Positions 1 to 8,407 of a stretch of 64,000 nucleotides of DNA are shown in pieces. Made by a program: the position numbers and the translations under genes. How positions within the stretch are numbered: position 1 is the stretch's first letter; every line of letters starts with the position of its first letter. The DNA lies in contig CAKNFP010000001.1 of assembly GCA_930633525.1 (NCBI GenBank), positions 4,401,501-4,465,500 of the forward strand, read 5' to 3'. Source of the DNA: Hyphomicrobiales bacterium (GTDB lineage: Bacteria; Pseudomonadota; Alphaproteobacteria; Rhizobiales; Beijerinckiaceae). The notes under the pieces are model-generated. The model was not told the DNA's origin. It saw only the letters and a program-made list of their open reading frames with translations, and searched no databases.

Positions 1-888
1 CGGGGCATGGCCTTCGCCAAGCGCAAGCTGCCGCTCGCCGTGGGGGCTGAGGCCTCCGGCGCCGTGGTTGCGGTGGGCGAGGACGTCACCCATGTGGACA
101 TCGGGGATCGCGTCGCCATGTATGGCGCGATGACCTGCGGGCATTGCAAGGCCTGCCGGGAAGGCCGCGACAATCTCTGTGAGAATGTCGGCGGGGTGCT
201 CGGCTTCCATATCGACGGCTTCGCCCGCGACTTCGTCAACATGCCCCAGCGGCTTCTCGTCAAGATTCCCGATGGCGTGAGTTTCCAGGAAGCCGCCTGC
301 GCGCCGGTTGCCTTCGGCACCGTCCAGCACATGCTTTTCGACAACGCCAAGCTTGAACCCGGCGAATCGATTCTCGTCCATGCCGGGGGCTCGGGCATCG
401 GCACCGCGGCGATCAAGATGGCGAAGGCCATCGGCTGCCATGTCATCACCACGGTCGGCGACGACGACAAGGGCGCCAAGGCCAAGCTGCTCGGCGCCGA
501 CCATGTGATCAACTACCGCACCGACCGCTTCGAGGGCGTGGTGCGCAAGCTCACCGGCCGCAAGGGCGTCGACGTGGTGTTCGAGCATGTGGGCGTCGAT
601 ACCTGGAACGGCTCCCTGCTCTGCCTGAAGCGTGGCGGCCGCCTGGTGACCTGCGGGTCGACCTCCGGCGTATCGACCACGATGAACCTGATGCAGCTCT
701 TCCAGCAGCAGTACAAGATCTTCGGGTCCTTCGGCTGCACGCTGGGTAACATCGATCAATCGTTGCACAAGATGGCGACCGGCATCACGCCGGTGATCGA
801 CACCGTCTTCGATGTCGCCGACTACGCCCTGGGCCTGGAACGGCTGGAGAGCCGCAAGGTCTTCGGCAAGGTGATCGTGACCTTGTAA
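1..888 (+). CDS. zinc-binding alcohol dehydrogenase (MDR family), 5' end outside window
   Basis: Medium-chain alcohol/quinone oxidoreductase that should oxidise or reduce an alcohol/aldehyde or enoyl substrate with NAD(P)H. The frame is open from base 1, and about 40-50 N-terminal residues of the family are missing, so the gene starts upstream. The visible part has a structural zinc cluster of four cysteines (CGHCKACREGRDNLC). It then has a nucleotide-binding Rossmann motif (AGGSGIG) and a typical MDR C-terminus ending in GKVIVTL. The first in-frame ATG is at 7 and need not be the start. It is followed by a hairpin, so it is probably the end of its transcript. The substrate cannot be read from sequence. 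Confidence 0.85.
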   Translation, partial: RGMAFAKRKLPLAVGAEASGAVVAVGEDVTHVDIGDRVAMYGAMTCGHCKACREGRDNLCENVGGVLGFHIDGFARDFVNMPQRLLVKIPDGVSFQEAACAPVAFGTVQHMLFDNAKLEPGESILVHAGGSGIGTAAIKMAKAIGCHVITTVGDDDKGAKAKLLGADHVINYRTDRFEGVVRKLTGRKGVDVVFEHVGVDTWNGSLLCLKRGGRLVTCGSTSGVSTTMNLMQLFQQQYKIFGSFGCTLGNIDQSLHKMATGITPVIDTVFDVADYALGLERLESRKVFGKVIVTL

Positions 889-897
889 CGCGGTCCC

Positions 898-943
898 GCT
901 CTTGACCCGGCCGCCTGCTTCGGGGAAGTAGGCAGGCAAGAGC
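898..943. terminator. stem-loop after the dehydrogenase gene
   Basis: The arms GCTCTTG (898-904) and CAAGAGC (937-943) enclose a second complementary pair, GCCTGCTTC and GAAGTAGGC. The hairpin starts 10 bases after the stop codon. There is no T-run, so it may be a Rho-dependent end or a 3' stabiliser and not a classical intrinsic terminator. Confidence 0.4.
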
Positions 944-972
944 TGGTTGGACGGTCTATGCGTCCTGCCGCA

Positions 973-1086
973 TAGAGCATCATGCGCAAAAGTGTGGGCG
1001 GTTTTGCGCGGGAACGATGCTCTATCTCATAGAATCTGGAGCATTTTGCTCCAGCCAGATGATTCTATCTGGCTGCAAAATGCTCT
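973..1086. repeat. composite intergenic palindromic repeat (GAGCAT...ATGCTC type)
   Basis: Two stem-loops lie back to back. The first (973-1024) pairs TAGAGCATCATGCGC with GCGC...GATGCTCTA around an AAAAGTGTGGGCGGTTTT core. The second (1029-1068) pairs ATAGAATCTGG with CCAGATGATTCTAT around GGAGCATTTTGCTCC. The sequence then repeats AAAATGCTCTA at 1077-1087. Elements of this kind are dispersed in intergenic DNA of Hyphomicrobiales; the family assignment is from memory of that pattern. Confidence 0.6.
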
Positions 1087-1107
1087 AAGGGCTGGAGCAG
1101 CACGACT

Positions 1108-2067
1108 TTGACAGCACGACGTCAGACCTCGCTTGGCGGGATCGTTCGGCGATTGGCCTCGCGGGTCGCGGAAGTGACCATGATCGGGCTCGTCCGCGCT
1201 GTCTTCGCGCTGTTCCGTGCGCTGGGTCCGGACCGCTCGAGCGCCTTGGGCGGCGCCGTCGCCCGCGCCATCGGGCCACTCTTTCCCGCCCATCGCACGG
1301 CGATGACCAACCTGCGCGAAGCCTTCCCCGACAAGAGCGAGGCGGAACGGCGCGCGATCGCCCGAAGCGCCTGGGACAATCTTGGCCGCACCGGCGCGGA
1401 ATATGCCCATCTGTCGGTCCTGTTCGACTATGATCACGACAACCCGCAACTTGATGCGCGTGTGGAAGTCGATGGCATCGAGCATTTCATGGCACTGCGC
1501 GACGATGGCAAGCCCGGGATTATCTTCTCGGCCCATCTCGGCAACTGGGAGCTGCCGGCGATCTGTGCGGCGCGCTATGGGCTGGCGGCGACGGCGGTTT
1601 TCCGCGCGCCCAACGATCCCGGCATCGCGCATGTGGTACACGAAGTGCGCAGCCAGACCATGGGCGGGCTTGAAGCCGCGCGCCAAGGAGCGGCCTTCGC
1701 CATGGCCCGCGTCCTGGAAGACGGCGGGCATCTCGGCATGTTGATCGACCAGCACTTCACGCGCGGCGTGACCGTGCCGTTCTTCGGGCGGCCGGCGCGG
1801 ACAAACCCGATCCTCGGCAAGTTCGCCCGGCGGTTCGACTGTCCGGTGCATGGTGTCCGGGTGCAGCGGTTGCCCGGAGGGCGCTTTCGCCTGCAGCTCA
1901 CGCCTCCGCTCGATCTGCCGCGCGACAGCGAAGGACTGATCGATGTCGAGGGCGCCATGGCCGCCATGACGGCCGTCGTCGAGACATGGGTGCGAGAGGA
2001 TCCGGGCCAATGGCTGTGGATGCATCGCCGCTGGCGCCCGCCTGTCGCCGCGCTCAAGGCAACGTGA
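1108..2067 (+). CDS. lysophospholipid acyltransferase, lipid A lauroyl/myristoyl transferase (HtrB/LpxL) family
   Basis: Inner-membrane acyltransferase that should add a secondary acyl chain to lipid A or a related lipid. About 319 residues. An N-terminal hydrophobic helix is followed by the family hallmark NLREAFPDKSEAERR (about residues 70-85). The catalytic HX4D/E-like region reads SAHLGNWE (about 146-153), and the later segment DQHFTRGVTVPFFGRPA is typical of HtrB/LpxL proteins. The longest frame uses TTG at 1108; an in-frame ATG at 1180 would start just before the hydrophobic helix and is a real alternative. The repeat at 973-1086 sits immediately upstream. Which acyl chain and which position cannot be told. 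Confidence 0.85.
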   Translation: MTARRQTSLGGIVRRLASRVAEVTMIGLVRAVFALFRALGPDRSSALGGAVARAIGPLFPAHRTAMTNLREAFPDKSEAERRAIARSAWDNLGRTGAEYAHLSVLFDYDHDNPQLDARVEVDGIEHFMALRDDGKPGIIFSAHLGNWELPAICAARYGLAATAVFRAPNDPGIAHVVHEVRSQTMGGLEAARQGAAFAMARVLEDGGHLGMLIDQHFTRGVTVPFFGRPARTNPILGKFARRFDCPVHGVRVQRLPGGRFRLQLTPPLDLPRDSEGLIDVEGAMAAMTAVVETWVREDPGQWLWMHRRWRPPVAALKAT

Positions 2068-2116
2068 GTATCGCCGGCGGCAAATTTGCGTTTCAGTGAT
2101 GGTGGAAACAGCCTCC

Positions 2117-2884
2117 ATGACAAAAAGATTTGCCCTCTTACCCACCCTAGCCACCCTGTTGGCGATTTCATTCCCTGCTCTCGCCGGGAATGCGCCGCGT
2201 GGGGTCGTTGAACTCTTCACCAGCCAGGGCTGTTCGTCCTGCCCGCCGGCCGATGCCCTTTTGCGCGAGCTCGCGAAGGACACGAGCATCGTGGCGATCA
2301 GCCTTCCCGTGACCTACTGGGACTATCTCGGCTGGAAGGATACGCTCGCCGAGAAGGCTTTCAGCAAACGTCAGCGCGCCTATGCCGAGACGCGCGGCGA
2401 TGGCCAGATCTACACGCCGCAAGCGGTGATCAACGGATCGCGACACGCCCTCGGATCGGATCGCAAGAGCATCGAGGCCGCCATCGCCAATAAAGGCGAG
2501 GGCGAGAAGGGCAATATCGACAAGAGCCTTGCCAAGACCGCGCTGACAATCCCCCTCGACGTCGCCGACAATGCGGGGACGCTGAAGATAGCGGTGCCGC
2601 AGGGTCAGCCTGGCCAAACCGCGGCGCTGTGGATTCTGGCGATCTCCCGCAGCCACAACGTGGCCATCGGACGCGGCGAGAACACGGGGCGCAACGTCGT
2701 CTACACGAATGTCGTGAGGCGCATCACGAAGCTCGGTGACTGGTCCGGGCAAGCGATGACCGTCGACGTTTCATCGGAGACGGCCAAGCCTCCGGGCACC
2801 GACGGTTACGTCGTCCTGCTGCAAGCAGTTGACAATGGCCGCCCAAGCGTGATTCTCGGCGCGGCCAAAAGCGACGGCCTTTAG
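2117..2884 (+). CDS. DUF1223 thioredoxin-fold secreted protein
   Basis: Periplasmic protein of unknown function with a thioredoxin-like fold. The mature N-terminus carries ELFTSQGCSSCPPAD, with a CxxC pair that defines DUF1223, followed by the conserved TYWDYLGWKD and GQIYTPQAVING segments. I chose ATG 2117 because it has a GGTGGAA Shine-Dalgarno sequence and gives a clean signal peptide ending near ALA; GTG 2096 and ATG 2099 are in frame upstream. A redox role is plausible from the CxxC but not shown. It follows the acyltransferase by about 50 bases and may be co-transcribed. Confidence 0.85.
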   Translation: MTKRFALLPTLATLLAISFPALAGNAPRGVVELFTSQGCSSCPPADALLRELAKDTSIVAISLPVTYWDYLGWKDTLAEKAFSKRQRAYAETRGDGQIYTPQAVINGSRHALGSDRKSIEAAIANKGEGEKGNIDKSLAKTALTIPLDVADNAGTLKIAVPQGQPGQTAALWILAISRSHNVAIGRGENTGRNVVYTNVVRRITKLGDWSGQAMTVDVSSETAKPPGTDGYVVLLQAVDNGRPSVILGAAKSDGL

Positions 2885-2943
2885 CGGACAGGGGGGCTGC
2901 GGCCTCCTTCTCACAGGGCCGTTCCAGTGCGGATCCCGCGACG

Positions 2944-3591
2944 ATGATGACGTTTCTGCCGTCCACCACGATCATCCTGACCTATACGCTTGCCTGCATC
3001 GTCCTGTTCGTGACGCCAGGGCCCGACATGAGCCTGATGCTCGCCAAGACCTTGTCCGGCGGCCGCCGCCAGGGCTTCGCGGCGCTATTCGGCACGACGG
3101 CCGGCTGCTGCGTTCAGACCATGCTCGCCGCGCTCGGCGTGACCGCCCTGCTCGCGGCATCGGTCACGGCCTTCACGATCCTGAAGGTCGTCGGCGCGCT
3201 TTACCTGTTGTGGCTCGCGTTCGAAGCAATCCGCCATGGATCCGCGCTGAGTGTCGACGCAACGCGGCAGGCGAAGCCGATGCCCCTGTGGCGCACGGCT
3301 CTCGTGGGCCTCGGCATCAATCTCACCAACCCGAAGGTCGTCCTGTTCTTTGTGACGTTCCTTCCGCAATTCGTAGAGGCGAGCGACCCCCATGCCTCGG
3401 GCAAGCTGTGGTTCCTGGGGCTTTATTTCGTTGTGGTCGCCACGCCCCTGTCGATCGCGCTGGTGCTGGCTGCGGACAAGGTCGTCGGAGCGCTGAAGCG
3501 CCGTCCCCGCGTCATGCGGGCGATCGACTACGGCTTTGCAAGCCTGTTCGGCGCGTTCGCCCTCAAGATGCTGACCGTTCAGGCGCGTTAG
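2944..3591 (+). CDS. LysE/RhtB family amino-acid exporter
   Basis: Inner-membrane exporter of about 215 residues, the usual size of RhtB proteins, with five to six hydrophobic segments. The N-terminal signature VTPGPDMSLMLAKTLSGGRRQGF is characteristic and is followed by GLGINLTNPKVVLFF, which is conserved in the family. The substrate is probably a small neutral or basic amino acid or a derivative; sequence does not decide. Two ATGs are adjacent (2944, 2947). Confidence 0.88.
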   Translation: MMTFLPSTTIILTYTLACIVLFVTPGPDMSLMLAKTLSGGRRQGFAALFGTTAGCCVQTMLAALGVTALLAASVTAFTILKVVGALYLLWLAFEAIRHGSALSVDATRQAKPMPLWRTALVGLGINLTNPKVVLFFVTFLPQFVEASDPHASGKLWFLGLYFVVVATPLSIALVLAADKVVGALKRRPRVMRAIDYGFASLFGAFALKMLTVQAR

Positions 3592-3692
3592 CGCGTTTGA
3601 CATTCTGGCTTGACGCATGAGGGAACCTTCTCAGGAAGCGATCCCCCCTCGCCCCAACCCTCAGTCGCTCCAGCCTCATCCCCGTCGGGACG

Positions 3693-3721
3693 AAAAAAGC
3701 CTGTCTGAACGGACAGGCTTT
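3693..3721 (-). terminator. intrinsic terminator for the small secreted protein gene
   Basis: The stem AAGCCTGTC (3697-3705) pairs with GACAGGCTT (3712-3720). On the minus strand it is followed by a run of U (AAAAAA at 3693-3698 read in reverse), so it ends the gene at 3776-4111. The plus-strand side has only three T, so for lysE it would be weak. Confidence 0.75.
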
Positions 3722-3775
3722 CACTCCAGCGCGAACCGGAGACCAGATGATCCCCGGATGAGGCTTCAGGCCAGA

Positions 3776-4111
3776 TCAGCGGGCAGCCGGATCAGCCAGC
3801 GGCGGCGTCAGATAGACCTTGGGGAACGGGTTGCGGCCAGCGCCGATGCGCGGCGGCAGCGCTTCATACTGGGGCTGCGCGGCGAGCGTGGGGGCTGGGG
3901 AGCTGAGAATGCTGCCGGCTGTGACATAGCCGGAGAGCGAGCCGACCGGCACGACCGTGCCTGGATCGAGGAAGCTGCGCGGCTGGACGCGGATAGTCCG
4001 CGGCTGGCGGTTTTGAGCCTCGGCTGCAGCCGATACGACGAGACTCGTCGCGAGTGTGATTGCCGTCAAGGCGAGTGCCTGGGAGCGCATGGCTTGCATC
4101 CTGCGGTTCAT
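3776..4111 (-). CDS. small secreted protein of unknown function
   Basis: A 111-residue protein with a clear signal peptide (two Arg, then about 18 hydrophobic residues, cleavage near AEAQ). The mature part is short, rich in Pro, Leu and Ala, and has no motif I recognise (centre: SFLDPGTVVPVGSLSGYVTAG). A perfect intrinsic terminator lies just downstream, which supports a real transcription unit. It is probably a lineage-specific periplasmic protein. No function can be proposed. Confidence 0.65.
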   Translation of the reverse strand: MNRRMQAMRSQALALTAITLATSLVVSAAAEAQNRQPRTIRVQPRSFLDPGTVVPVGSLSGYVTAGSILSSPAPTLAAQPQYEALPPRIGAGRNPFPKVYLTPPLADPAAR

Positions 4112-4186
4112 TTGAACGTGCAGATATTATCTTATACGCCGCGATGCAATCCAAAGACGAATATTGTTCATACGGCTTGGAAAACG

Positions 4187-5101
4187 TCACATTAACGTTG
4201 ACGCGCCTTGAGCCTTGACCGGACGCCCCTGGGTCGTCGCCAAACGAATGCCGAAGGCGACGGCGACGAGGCCGACGACAAGATTCCAGGTCACCGCCTC
4301 GTCGAGAACAAGGGCGGCGAGAAGGCCGGCGACCACGGGATTGAGCGTCACCGTGACGACGACGCGGGTCGGGGTCGTGCGCGCAAGGGCATAGGCCCAG
4401 AGAATAAACATGAGCGCGCCGCACACGACGCCGAGATACGCGAGCGTCCAGATCTGCGAGGTTGATGCCTGCAGAAGGCCCGCGCGCATGTCAGCAGCCG
4501 AAGTAAGGGACAAAACAAGGGCGAGGGCGAGAACGCCGGCACCCATGCCCATCGTGCAGAATGATAAAGTGCCGGAACGCCTCACATAGGGGCGTGACCA
4601 CACCGTATAGAGGGCCATCCCCAGAGCCGCGCCCACCATGAGCAGATCACCTCGCCACGCGCCGGGTGGCGCGTCCGACAGGCCAGAGAACAGCGACACC
4701 GCGACACCCGCGGTCGCCACCAGGACGCCCGCCGTCTTGCGGGTGGTCAGCGGCTCGACCTTCAGGAGCGCACTCACAGCCATCGTCAGAAGCGGCGCGG
4801 TCGCCAGTGCGAGAGCCGCTCGTCCCGCGGTGGTATAGACGACCGAATAGTTGAAAAGAATGGGGAAGACGCAGAAAAACAGCACGCCAAGGCCTATCAC
4901 GGCGGACCAGTCCCGCAGCGGCGGCCAGCGCTCCTGGCGCAGAACGGCGACTGGAAGAAGCACGGCAAAGCCGACCCCGAAACGGATGATCCCGAGCATC
5001 AGCGCGCCAACGTCAGCCGCCGTATGGCGGGACGCGACAATCGCCGTCCCGCCGAGAGCGCTCGACAGAAGAGCCGCCCCCACGCCAGTCGCTTCCTTCA
5101 C
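4187..5101 (-). CDS. DMT superfamily (EamA) transporter
   Basis: Inner-membrane permease of 304 residues with ten predicted hydrophobic segments in two EamA repeats, the usual architecture. The C-terminal repeat has LGVVCGALMFILWAYALART followed by TLNPVVAGLLAALVLDEAVTW, a conserved EamA signature in which the Glu precedes the last helices. The substrate is unknown; relatives export amino acids or metabolites. It is a single gene with its own upstream space. Confidence 0.85.
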   Translation of the reverse strand: MKEATGVGAALLSSALGGTAIVASRHTAADVGALMLGIIRFGVGFAVLLPVAVLRQERWPPLRDWSAVIGLGVLFFCVFPILFNYSVVYTTAGRAALALATAPLLTMAVSALLKVEPLTTRKTAGVLVATAGVAVSLFSGLSDAPPGAWRGDLLMVGAALGMALYTVWSRPYVRRSGTLSFCTMGMGAGVLALALVLSLTSAADMRAGLLQASTSQIWTLAYLGVVCGALMFILWAYALARTTPTRVVVTVTLNPVVAGLLAALVLDEAVTWNLVVGLVAVAFGIRLATTQGRPVKAQGASTLM

Positions 5102-5281
5102 GTAGCCTGCCCCCCGGCAACCGTTTCACGTCATAAAGACGGTAAAGACTTCACCGCCTCATGACTTCTCCGCCTGTTTTTGCACGCCGCGGAGAACAGG
5201 CGTCCAGATGAATCGTGAGCTGACCCGTTGGAAAACGGCCATATGCCGCGGATTGGCTTCAGCAGCACGATCTGCCAGCGC

Positions 5282-5788
5282 CTATTCGGCCGCCTGCATA
5301 TTGATGGTGCCGACGGCCAGCTTTGTCAGCTTCCGGTCCGTCGCCTTCTCTTCATCAAGGTTCTGCTGGAGAACCTTCGCGCAATCGTCACGGCCGAGTT
5401 CCTTCGCCCAAGCCACGAGCGTACCATAGCGTGTCATCTCGTAATGTTCGACAGCCTGCCCCGCCGCGATCAGCGCGGCATCGAGAACGCGCGGGTCATC
5501 GACGTCACCGGCGATTTCCTCAGTCTCCTCGATGATTCCGTCAATCGCCGGACACTCCACGGGCTTTGCCTTGGCGCCATGCATGCGGAAGACTTCCTCC
5601 ACGCGGGCAATGTGATTCTTTGTTTCATCAAGGTGGGTCTCGAAGCCCTTCTTGAGTTCAGCGTTAGTCGCCTTCTTCACCATCTTCGGCAAAGCTTTGG
5701 CGATTTTCTTCTCAGCATAATAGATGTCCTGGAGCGTATGAACAAACAGATCATCCATCGTCTTTATGTCTTTCCCGAACATACTCAT
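5282..5788 (-). CDS. YciE/YciF-type ferritin-like stress protein (DUF892)
   Basis: A 168-residue protein of the DUF892 family: a four-helix ferritin-like bundle, probably cytoplasmic, implicated in stress survival. The N-terminus MDDLFVHTLQDIYYAEKK is the family hallmark. Carboxylates that could hold a di-iron site recur at the expected places (YYAEK, THLDETKNHI, and the AVEHYEMTRYG region about residue 120). The start was set at 5788 because GGAGG lies five bases upstream; the frame is open further upstream but without coding character. A GGAAC-N16-CGTT promoter lies 83-107 bases upstream, placing the gene in the EcfG/PhyR general stress regulon, where members of this family are commonly found. 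Confidence 0.9.
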   Translation of the reverse strand: MSMFGKDIKTMDDLFVHTLQDIYYAEKKIAKALPKMVKKATNAELKKGFETHLDETKNHIARVEEVFRMHGAKAKPVECPAIDGIIEETEEIAGDVDDPRVLDAALIAAGQAVEHYEMTRYGTLVAWAKELGRDDCAKVLQQNLDEEKATDRKLTKLAVGTINMQAAE

Positions 5789-6250
5789 TCCATCCTCCAT
5801 ATTACGAGAAATTGACAAGTTCGAGCTGTTGATGCTTGGGCAAGATTTATTTTTCGAAGCTCCAGCAAATAACGTTCGCAATGAAGGCCTGTTCCGAAAT
5901 AATTTCAGATGATGGTGACAAATACTGCCGCGCTTACGTTGCGTGGGCGTTGATTCAAAGCCGGATGGCGGGCCGCGATCGACGCGGAGCCCGTCCGGTG
6001 TGGCCTCATGACATCGCGTTCCTCGATCCGCGGATGCGCCCGGCAAGCGCTTCACGGCGCGCGTCCGGTCGTGGGCGACGCTTTTCATCTGGCCTCACGT
6101 CTTTCCCGTCGACATTCGTCCGACCTCCTTGCACAATGGAGAAGCTGGCCAGTTGGCGAGGCAGGTATTCCGTCAGACATGCCGTGACCGGGCGTTGAGA
6201 CCCGGATCGGTTTGACCGTTGCGCGAAACAGCGGATCTGGAGGGGGAGGA
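5789..6250. other. intergenic region between divergent stress gene and uronate dehydrogenase
   Basis: 462 bases between divergent genes. The left 130 bases are AT-richer and hold the EcfG-type promoter. The right part contains short open frames without ribosome-binding sites or recognisable protein. The last bases (GGAGGGGGAGG at 6239-6249) are the ribosome-binding site of the next gene. No regulator gene is present. Confidence 0.6.
5871..5895 (-). promoter_or_regulatory. EcfG-type general stress promoter of the DUF892 gene
   Basis: On the minus strand the sequence reads GGAAC (5895-5891), then 16 bases, then CGTT (5874-5871). This exactly matches the alphaproteobacterial EcfG (sigma-EcfG) consensus GGAAC-N16/17-CGTT. 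It lies upstream of a classic EcfG-type target and leaves a leader of about 75 bases. Confidence 0.75.
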
Positions 6251-7060
6251 ATGGCGCGTACCATCAATCGCGTGCTCATCACCGGCGCGGGCGGCCGCAT
6301 CGGTGGGATGTTACGGACCGCGCTCAGGGGGCAATATGAGCGCCTTATCTTGTCTGACATCATTCCACTGAAGGACATTGGGGCGCACGAGGACGCCATT
6401 GCATGCGACCTCAAGGACAGCGAGGCCATCCGGCGCGCCTGCCGTGATGTGGACGCCATCATCCATTGCGGCGGGAATCCGCGCGAGAGCCCCTGGCCGG
6501 AGATCCTGGAGCCCAACATCATCGGCTCGATCAACGTCTGGGAAGCGGCGCGCCACGAAGGTATCGACCGCATCGTCTATGCCAGTTCGAACCACGCCAT
6601 CGCCTTCACCCGGCGCAGCGAGACGCTGGATCATCGGGGCGCCCATCGGCCTGACTGCCGCTACGGGCTGTCCAAGGCCTTCATGGAGGATCTCGCCTAC
6701 CTCTATGCGTATAAATACGGCGTGCGCGGCTTCGGCATGCGCATCGGCTCCTTCACACCAACACCGACGGACGCACGTGCCCTCTCGACCTGGATCTCCC
6801 ACCGGGACATGGCGCAGTTGGTGAGTGTCGGCCTGACGGCTGACTACATGAACGAGATCGTCTTCGGCATTTCGCGCAACAAGCGTGCCTGGTGGGACAA
6901 CAGCAACGCCTACCGGCTCGGCTACGATCCGCAGGATGAATCGGAAGCCTACGCGGCCGAGGTCGGCCACATCCGGGGTGACGATCCGATTGCGGAAGAG
7001 TTCCAGGGATCCCGCTTCGTTTCAACGGAATTCACAGCAGATCCCAATGACGTCCCTTGA
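6251..7060 (+). CDS. NAD-dependent uronate dehydrogenase-like SDR
   Basis: Extended short-chain dehydrogenase of 269 residues, close in length and motifs to bacterial uronate dehydrogenase (Udh), which oxidises glucuronate or galacturonate to the aldarolactone with NAD+. Visible motifs: TGAGGRIGG (NAD-binding glycine motif, residues 11-19), a catalytic Ser in YASSNHAI (about 112-119), and YGLSK (about 138-142). A late WWDNS segment is also found in Udh. The start was chosen at 6251 for the strong GGGGGAGG site directly upstream. The next gene encodes a mannonate dehydratase, so the pair probably serves hexuronate breakdown. A 3-oxo or reductase role on a related sugar acid is also possible. 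Confidence 0.78.
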   Translation: MARTINRVLITGAGGRIGGMLRTALRGQYERLILSDIIPLKDIGAHEDAIACDLKDSEAIRRACRDVDAIIHCGGNPRESPWPEILEPNIIGSINVWEAARHEGIDRIVYASSNHAIAFTRRSETLDHRGAHRPDCRYGLSKAFMEDLAYLYAYKYGVRGFGMRIGSFTPTPTDARALSTWISHRDMAQLVSVGLTADYMNEIVFGISRNKRAWWDNSNAYRLGYDPQDESEAYAAEVGHIRGDDPIAEEFQGSRFVSTEFTADPNDVP

Positions 7061-7158
7061 GTCTTGGATGTCCCAGGAGTGTCTTGGTTGTCCCTCGAGG
7101 CTTGCCCAAGAGGCCGATGGGGCAGCCCGGCCGCCGCCGCGTGACTGAGGAGTGGATA

Positions 7159-8166
7159 ATGTTTGTAGGCACGCAGTTCAAGGCCCGCACGGACGACGAC
7201 TATCGGGTCATGGCGCAGTTGGGCGTCCGCCATGTCTGCGCCGATCCGCCCGGTAATCCCCATGACTGGACGCTCGATGACCTCGAGCGGCACCGCGCTC
7301 ATATCGAGAGCTTCGGCCTCGTGCTCGACATGGTCGAACTGCCGTTGAAATCCCATCCCATCGAGGACAGCCGCAGTCCGCATATCCTGCTCGGCAAAAG
7401 CCCGGAGCGCGACCGGGAGATCGATTCGATCTGCGCCCTGCTGGACCGCGTGGCGCGCGCCGGCATCCCCGCTGTCAAATACAACATGAACATCATCGGC
7501 ATTCCGCGCACGGCACCGGAGGCCGGGCGCGGCGGTTCCATCAATGAGGCCTTCCGCTGGGACAAGGCTGATCATGAAGCCGCGCCCGGACGCGCCGGCA
7601 TTCTCCCGGAGGAAGAGAACTGGGAGCGGATCGACTATTTCCTGGCACGCGTCGTGCCAGCGGCCACCTCCGTGAAGGTGCGGCTAGCCTGCCATCCGCA
7701 CGATCCCTACACTCCGCCCGGCTATCGCGGTGTCACCCGCGTGCTCGGCACGGTCGAGGGGCTGAAGCGCTTCGTGACGATGCATGAAAGCCCCTATCAC
7801 GGGCTCAATTTCTGCCAGGGCACCGTCGGCGAGATGCTGGAAGACCCTGCTCGCGAAATCGCCGATGTCATCAGCTGGTTCGGCGAACGCGGCAAGATCT
7901 TCAACGTGCATTTCCGTAACATCCGGGGGCGCCGCCTCGATTTCATGGAGACTTTCCCGGACGAGGGCGACATGGACATGGTCGCCGCGCTCAAGCTCTA
8001 TGCCGATGTCGGCTACAAATACATGGTCATGCCGGATCATGCGCCCAAGGTGTCCAGCCCGGACCCCCAGGGCACGGCCTTCGCCTTTTGCTACGGCTAT
8101 ATCATCGGCGCCATGCAGGCGCTCGGGCTCGATCCTCACGGGCCAAGGACAGTGCCTCGGGATTGA
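7159..8166 (+). CDS. uxuA: mannonate dehydratase (UxuA) family
   Basis: TIM-barrel metal enzyme of 335 residues that removes water from D-mannonate to give 2-keto-3-deoxy-D-gluconate. The family motifs are present: ALLDRVARAGIPAVKYNMN near residue 100, RLACHPHDPY (about 175), GLNFCQGTVGEM (about 215-226), FNVHFRNIRG (about 249-258) and VMPDHAPK. His and Cys residues in these blocks form the metal site. The start is set at 7159 by GAGGAG six bases upstream. It is shorter than E. coli UxuA (about 394) but of the size of alphaproteobacterial members. It lies 98 bases after the uronate dehydrogenase-like gene and is probably in one operon with it. Confidence 0.85.
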   Translation: MFVGTQFKARTDDDYRVMAQLGVRHVCADPPGNPHDWTLDDLERHRAHIESFGLVLDMVELPLKSHPIEDSRSPHILLGKSPERDREIDSICALLDRVARAGIPAVKYNMNIIGIPRTAPEAGRGGSINEAFRWDKADHEAAPGRAGILPEEENWERIDYFLARVVPAATSVKVRLACHPHDPYTPPGYRGVTRVLGTVEGLKRFVTMHESPYHGLNFCQGTVGEMLEDPAREIADVISWFGERGKIFNVHFRNIRGRRLDFMETFPDEGDMDMVAALKLYADVGYKYMVMPDHAPKVSSPDPQGTAFAFCYGYIIGAMQALGLDPHGPRTVPRD

Positions 8167-8216
8167 AAGGCGGGGGGCTGTTGGGGCCGCTCATTGAACG
8201 CGGCCCGTCATCGTGA

Positions 8217-8330
8217 GCGTCCCTTCTCCCCGGCGGGGAGAAGGACAGGATGAGGGGGTATGCGCTCCGGGGTCAAAAGCCCCCTCACCCGGTCGCTACG
8301 CGCCCGACCTCTCCCCGCCGGGGAGAGGTA
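8217..8330. repeat. dispersed intergenic inverted repeat (CTCTCCCC...GGGGAGAG type)
   Basis: Two perfect hairpins face each other: CCTTCTCCCC-GGC-GGGGAGAAGG (8222-8244) and ACCTCTCCCC-GCC-GGGGAGAGGT (8307-8329). Between them GAGGGGG and CCCCCTC also pair, so the whole element can fold as one cruciform. It lies between two convergent genes and could end both transcripts. The CGGTCGCTACGCGCCCGACC core is of a type common between genes in Hyphomicrobiales. Confidence 0.65.
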
Positions 8331-8407
8331 AGAAGCGGCCATCGCAGCGCCTCGCCGAATCGAGATGGCCGGGACGAGCCCGGCCATGACTGCTGAGCGA
8401 AAGCCCC

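Noticed and set aside
5836..6198. 120-codon plus-strand frame in the stress-gene intergenic region
   Set aside because: It runs through the EcfG promoter, lacks a ribosome-binding site and shows no conserved-looking segment.
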